This document shows positions 6,898-9,815 of a stretch of DNA of 9,815 nucleotides, one piece after another. The stretch covers positions 1 through 9,815 of the forward strand of contig JAOZNS010000092.1 of the NCBI GenBank assembly GCA_029933635.1, in the 5' to 3' direction. Numbering within the stretch: position 1 is the stretch's first letter; each line of letters opens with the position of its first letter. Under the pieces are notes generated by a model. It had not been told where the DNA came from. It saw only the letters and a program-made list of their open reading frames with translations, and made no database searches. A program made the position numbers and the translations under genes. This DNA is from Candidatus Zixiibacteriota bacterium (GTDB lineage: Bacteria; Zixibacteria; MSB-5A5; SM1-73).

Positions 6898-6963
6898 TAG
6901 TTTCAAGGATGGGGTAATAAGATGGAAGAATAAGGAATTTTTAGCAAAGGTAAATTAAAGTGC

Positions 6964-9399
6964 CTATATGTTCCACCAATAATTGACCTTCATCAAAAAG
7001 GTGTTGCCTGGCACGGTGCTAAAAAGATTGTTCCAATCGCGTCGAAATTCAAAATCGCCGACTCCTGAATTGAAAATATCTCGGTTCTGGGTCCAGACCA
7101 AAAACAGGATGCTGCCCGGTCGATATTCCCAACGTAAAATCACGTTGGAGTTAAAAGAGCTCCAGTTGAAATCCGGTTGATACTCTTTCTCATTGAATAT
7201 GGTTGAATCCACGTACTCGAACTTATCTGGCGGGATGAGCCTTTTGAAATTCTTGTAATCAACAGCGGCCATGAAAGGTTGAGCATAAATCTGCAGGGTC
7301 AGATCTTTGCTAAAGGTGAAGGTTCCCCGGATGGTCATATCGAAACGTTCCATGGATCGTTCACCAAAGATCTCATCGGTCCTTTCTCCATTTTCATCTG
7401 TGAGGTAAGTTATCCACCTGGAAACTCCCTCAGAGCGCAAGTATCCGGGACCTCCGCTAAGCTCAATATTGGATCTGGGTTGAAGGTTAAGCCAGATGCT
7501 GTACCAGATGGAGTGTCCATCCCGACTATCTCCTCCATTTATGTTTGGGTTGATCCGCCACCATTTCCTTGGGTCCGTGTTCATCCAGAACCACCAGCTT
7601 CGTCCCTTTGGGATCACCACCAAAGGCCCTCCACGGGTTTCCCGATCATCATAAGTGTCATCGAAATCCATCCAGATTCCCCCACCCAAATTCCAATAGT
7701 TTACCAGCTCAATGGAGCAGTTGAAGTTTCCCCCCCTGGTCAACTTCACTCCGGATAAGTTGTCACCTACCGAAAAATTGATGTTGGTCCAGGTCTTTCT
7801 TATGATCCACCACTTCCTGTTGGTCCTGTACTGGGTCCAGCCAGAGATTTCCTTGGCATCGGCTCGTTTTAAGAATCCCAGACGGTTCAAGTTCAACCCT
7901 CTATCCAGGTATACTCCTTGGATCGATCCCCGTATATGTTCTCCCCCCTCTTTTTCCAATTCCAGCACTGCGCCCCAACCATCCTCCGAAGGTCCGGTTT
8001 TGGAACCGACCAGTTGTCCCTCACATTTGTAGTCACCATGGTGGAGACGCAAATTCCAGTCCACTCCCCCGGTATAAGCGGGGTGAAAATTTTTCTGGTT
8101 AACTGCAGTTGCCATGATTCCCAAAGTTGAGTTCTTCAAAAGATCCTGCATCACTCGAGCCACAAAATAATTGGCTTCCGGCTCGATCACCTCCTTTTTG
8201 CGATACCCACCGATGTCCACGAATTCTGCTCTCTCCCTCTGAGTCACCGCTTCCAAGATTCCGATGGATGTTCCTCCTTTGGTCTTTCCGCTGATCTTGC
8301 CAGCGGCCAAGATGGTGGTGGCAGTTGGCCTCTCAATGTAGTAGTCTACCCCGTCAGGGCATCCGGATGGGGGTTTCCCAATCCTGCGGGAATAGAAAAG
8401 ATCAAAGGGGGTATCGAAGATCTTGAACCCTTCTAAGAAAAAGGGACGTTTCTCCGGATACCAGGTCTCGAAGGTGGACAGATTCAAAATGGTTTGATCC
8501 GCCTCCACCTGTCCGAAATCAGGATTTACCGTGGCATTGAGGGTGATGTTGGAGCTAATTCCATATTTGAGATCGAAGCCCAAATTCCCAAAGAAATTTC
8601 TCCCATCCGGGTTGCCCAAACTTTTGACCTCCGTCTCTTCGTAAGAGACCGCATAGGGCAGAATCTCCAATCTTTTAGGTGAGACCAGGTTTTTCAATCC
8701 TTTGAGGTGTCCGAAATGGGAGACAAAGCCGGAGGCGCTTTCTGGGATGTATATCCATCTATCCAGCTCATTCTTTCGGCTGATGTGTCGGCTGAAGTAG
8801 ATCCCCCATATCGGGTTTTCATCACAGGCAAAACGTAGGCACGAAAATGGTATCTTTAGCTCCGCGGTCCAGCCCCAATTGGTTATCTTGGTGGCTGACT
8901 TCCATACCCCATCCCAGTCATCATCACATTCGTCATCGTGGTAATAATATGTATCTTTCTGGGTCCCGGAGACATAAACGGTGAATGCGTAGGCGGTTTG
9001 GTGATCATGATGGCTGTCTATGATCACGTTGATGTGATCGGATTCGACCCATCTGTCCCTTCTGGTTAGTCGGCTGACGATTTTGTCCGGCTCTGAATCA
9101 TACATCTCCATCCCCACATACAGAGCCTCATCATCGTAAGCCACTCGAGCGAAGGTGGACTCGGTGGCAGGATCACCTTCGTCAGGCTCATACTGGATAA
9201 AATCACCTGAGCGGGGAGCTTCTTGCCAGAACTTTTCATCCAAGATCCCGTCTATTTTTACACCACCATCTATTCTTATGGCGGTGATGCTTTTTACACT
9301 ACCCTCATCTTTCGTTTGTGCCAACGCCTTCAGATGACTTAAGAGCGGAAAAAGGGAAAGAATTAAAAACAGAATCAAGCTCCACTTACGATTTAGCAT
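6964..9399 (-). CDS. Secreted CBM9-like domain plus DUF5916 protein, probable outer-membrane beta-barrel
   Basis: This 811-residue exported protein has a signal peptide: Arg4 and Lys5, a hydrophobic core LILFLILSLFPLL, and likely cleavage after ALAQ at residue 28. Residues about 38-215 form a CBM9-like beta-sandwich (KIDGILDEKFW, ARVAYDDEALYVGMEMYD, DHINVIIDS, WTAELKIPFSCLRF). An unusual His/Asp-rich stretch, HHDHQ (130-134) and YHDDECDDDWDGVW (153-166), lies inside it and could bind metal. From about 235 to the end is the DUF5916 body, with its hallmark VNPDFGQVEAD (291-301), ETWYPEKRPFFLEG (311-324) and FYSRRIG (335-341). Many alternating aromatic strands follow, as expected of an outer-membrane barrel, with a final KVNYWWNI. 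Function is unknown; this group is often named carbohydrate-binding family 9-like. The ATG has no good ribosome binding site, and an overlapping ATG 8 nt upstream is out of frame. It is probably transcribed alone. Confidence 0.9.
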   Translation of the reverse strand: MLNRKWSLILFLILSLFPLLSHLKALAQTKDEGSVKSITAIRIDGGVKIDGILDEKFWQEAPRSGDFIQYEPDEGDPATESTFARVAYDDEALYVGMEMYDSEPDKIVSRLTRRDRWVESDHINVIIDSHHDHQTAYAFTVYVSGTQKDTYYYHDDECDDDWDGVWKSATKITNWGWTAELKIPFSCLRFACDENPIWGIYFSRHISRKNELDRWIYIPESASGFVSHFGHLKGLKNLVSPKRLEILPYAVSYEETEVKSLGNPDGRNFFGNLGFDLKYGISSNITLNATVNPDFGQVEADQTILNLSTFETWYPEKRPFFLEGFKIFDTPFDLFYSRRIGKPPSGCPDGVDYYIERPTATTILAAGKISGKTKGGTSIGILEAVTQRERAEFVDIGGYRKKEVIEPEANYFVARVMQDLLKNSTLGIMATAVNQKNFHPAYTGGVDWNLRLHHGDYKCEGQLVGSKTGPSEDGWGAVLELEKEGGEHIRGSIQGVYLDRGLNLNRLGFLKRADAKEISGWTQYRTNRKWWIIRKTWTNINFSVGDNLSGVKLTRGGNFNCSIELVNYWNLGGGIWMDFDDTYDDRETRGGPLVVIPKGRSWWFWMNTDPRKWWRINPNINGGDSRDGHSIWYSIWLNLQPRSNIELSGGPGYLRSEGVSRWITYLTDENGERTDEIFGERSMERFDMTIRGTFTFSKDLTLQIYAQPFMAAVDYKNFKRLIPPDKFEYVDSTIFNEKEYQPDFNWSSFNSNVILRWEYRPGSILFLVWTQNRDIFNSGVGDFEFRRDWNNLFSTVPGNTFLMKVNYWWNI

Positions 9400-9463
9400 T
9401 TTTTCATCAATCCGACCTTAAAGGGAGAAGTTTCTTCTTATCGTTCCATCCAATTTTTCCTAC

Positions 9464-9768
9464 TCAAATTCTTGGAAAAAGTTTCATATCCCACCAGGGT
9501 TTGATTCTCTTATTATAGATTTCCGACTCATCGAGCAAGTCGAAAGCGTTGGAGAAACCTTTTGCTTCAGGGAATCCAATCTTATTGGGACAGGTTGGAT
9601 GAATTCTGATCTCTACCAGTTAAAGATTTAGGTTCTTCTCCAAAAGAGTCGCTGATTTATCGGTTTTTTTTCTCCCACCAGTCCCGCTAAAATACCCATG
9701 GTTTGGTTCAAAGACTTCGTTGGCGCTTTTTTCACCTCTCCCCTGAAGTTTCCCTCTCCATCGTTCAT
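9464..9768 (-). pseudogene. Possible degenerate or frameshifted small gene
   Basis: On the minus strand an ATG (9768) opens 46 codons to a TAA (9630-9628), giving MNDGEGNFRGEVKKAPTK onward. At an A8 run (9671-9664) a one-base shift joins it to a neighbouring frame that continues TDKSATLLEKNLNL to a TAA (9622-9620). That same frame then stays open for 51 more codons to a TGA (9466-9464), including FPEAKGFSNAFDLLDESEIY and ending KPWWDMKLFPRI. Composition and codon choice look protein-like, but no family is recognised and no ribosome binding site directly precedes the ATG. It could be a decayed gene, a sequencing error in the A run, or chance. The DUF5916 promoter candidate would lie inside it. 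Confidence 0.25.
9512..9517 (-). promoter_or_regulatory. Candidate -10 box for the DUF5916 gene
   Basis: A perfect TATAAT on the minus strand lies 112 nt before the ATG at 9399. No good -35 is found: the best is TTGCTC at a 15-nt spacing, three of six matches. It is tentative and overlaps the possible degenerate gene. Confidence 0.3.
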
Positions 9769-9805
9769 TTGAATCTCATTTGAGTTCCTCCGGATTCAAA
9801 TGAAC
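9763..9805. repeat. 13-bp perfect inverted repeat with a Shine-Dalgarno-like loop
   Basis: GTTCATTTGAATC (9763-9775) and its exact reverse complement (9793-9805) flank a 17-nt spacer. The minus-strand spacer contains CGGAGGAAC followed by an ATG. The octamer TCATTTGA also occurs twice in direct orientation, 11 nt apart (9765 and 9776). No T run follows on either strand, so it is not a standard terminator. Confidence 0.7.
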
Positions 9806-9815
9806 AAATGACCAT

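Larger units (their letters stand above)
9400..9815. other. Gene-poor right edge, upstream of the DUF5916 gene
   Basis: This 416-nt stretch has no complete recognisable gene. It holds a -10-like box (9512-9517), a coding-like but broken minus-strand tract (9464-9768) and a 13-bp inverted repeat (9763-9805). Two minus-strand frames are open from the right edge. One ends in HLNPEELK at a TGA (9778-9776) and the other in TQMRFK at a TGA (9767-9765). Either could be the end of an upstream gene, and 13-17 codons are too few to decide. Confidence 0.5.

Noticed and set aside
7279..7758. 159-codon plus-strand frame inside the DUF5916 gene
   Set aside because: It is antisense to a conserved coding region with hallmark motifs on the other strand, has no family match, and its Pro/Ser-rich composition is typical of shadow frames.
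9763..9805. Inverted repeat as a rho-independent terminator or insertion sequence end
   Set aside because: There is no T run after either arm, no transposase in reach, and no target-site duplication visible.
1..9815. CRISPR array, tRNA or rRNA genes, phage or transposon modules
   Set aside because: No regularly spaced repeats, no cloverleaf or rRNA-like sequence, and no mobility genes were seen on either strand.

Overview
The window reads as ordinary bacterial chromosome with a moderate GC content. It most likely comes from a Gram-negative lineage with an outer membrane. The best evidence is a secreted 811-residue protein with an N-terminal CBM9-like domain and a DUF5916 body, a predicted outer-membrane beta-barrel architecture. 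My recollection is that this architecture is common in the Bacteroidetes/FCB-like and related uncultured phyla. That lineage guess is inference. No rRNA, tRNA, CRISPR array, phage or transposase gene is visible.

Layout, left part (plus strand): ridA (104-490) follows a strong ribosome binding site. A 412-nt gene-free stretch (491-902) then holds a terminator-like hairpin and a candidate promoter. Next come an aspartate-aminotransferase-like class I PLP enzyme (903-2099) and, 37 nt later, a ROK-family sugar kinase (2137-3126). The pair ends in a clear intrinsic terminator at about 3195-3221. RidA-type deaminases remove reactive enamines and imines made by PLP enzymes, so ridA beside an aminotransferase makes functional sense, although the two seem to be transcribed separately.

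Middle and right part (minus strand, read right to left): the DUF5916 protein (9399 to 6964), then miaB for tRNA 2-methylthiolation (6756 to 5410), a GAF plus receiver protein (5385 to 4312), and a short single-domain MetE-like protein (4226 to 3255). A promoter with perfect consensus -35 and -10 hexamers, 16 nt apart, stands before miaB, so miaB, the GAF/receiver gene and probably metE-like form one transcription unit. MiaB consumes S-adenosylmethionine, and a MetE-like enzyme could feed methionine synthesis. That link is inference.

The most notable points are these. The MetE-like protein lacks the His-x-Cys zinc pair and the catalytic-site Glu expected of methionine synthases, yet keeps the C-terminal Cys. 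The GAF/receiver protein carries what looks like a degenerate histidine-kinase dimerisation helix without its histidine and without an ATPase domain. The right edge (9464-9805) holds a coding-like minus-strand tract broken by a frame change at an A8 run and by one stop, preceded by a 13-bp inverted repeat around a Shine-Dalgarno-like sequence. I found no clear multi-gene novel system.
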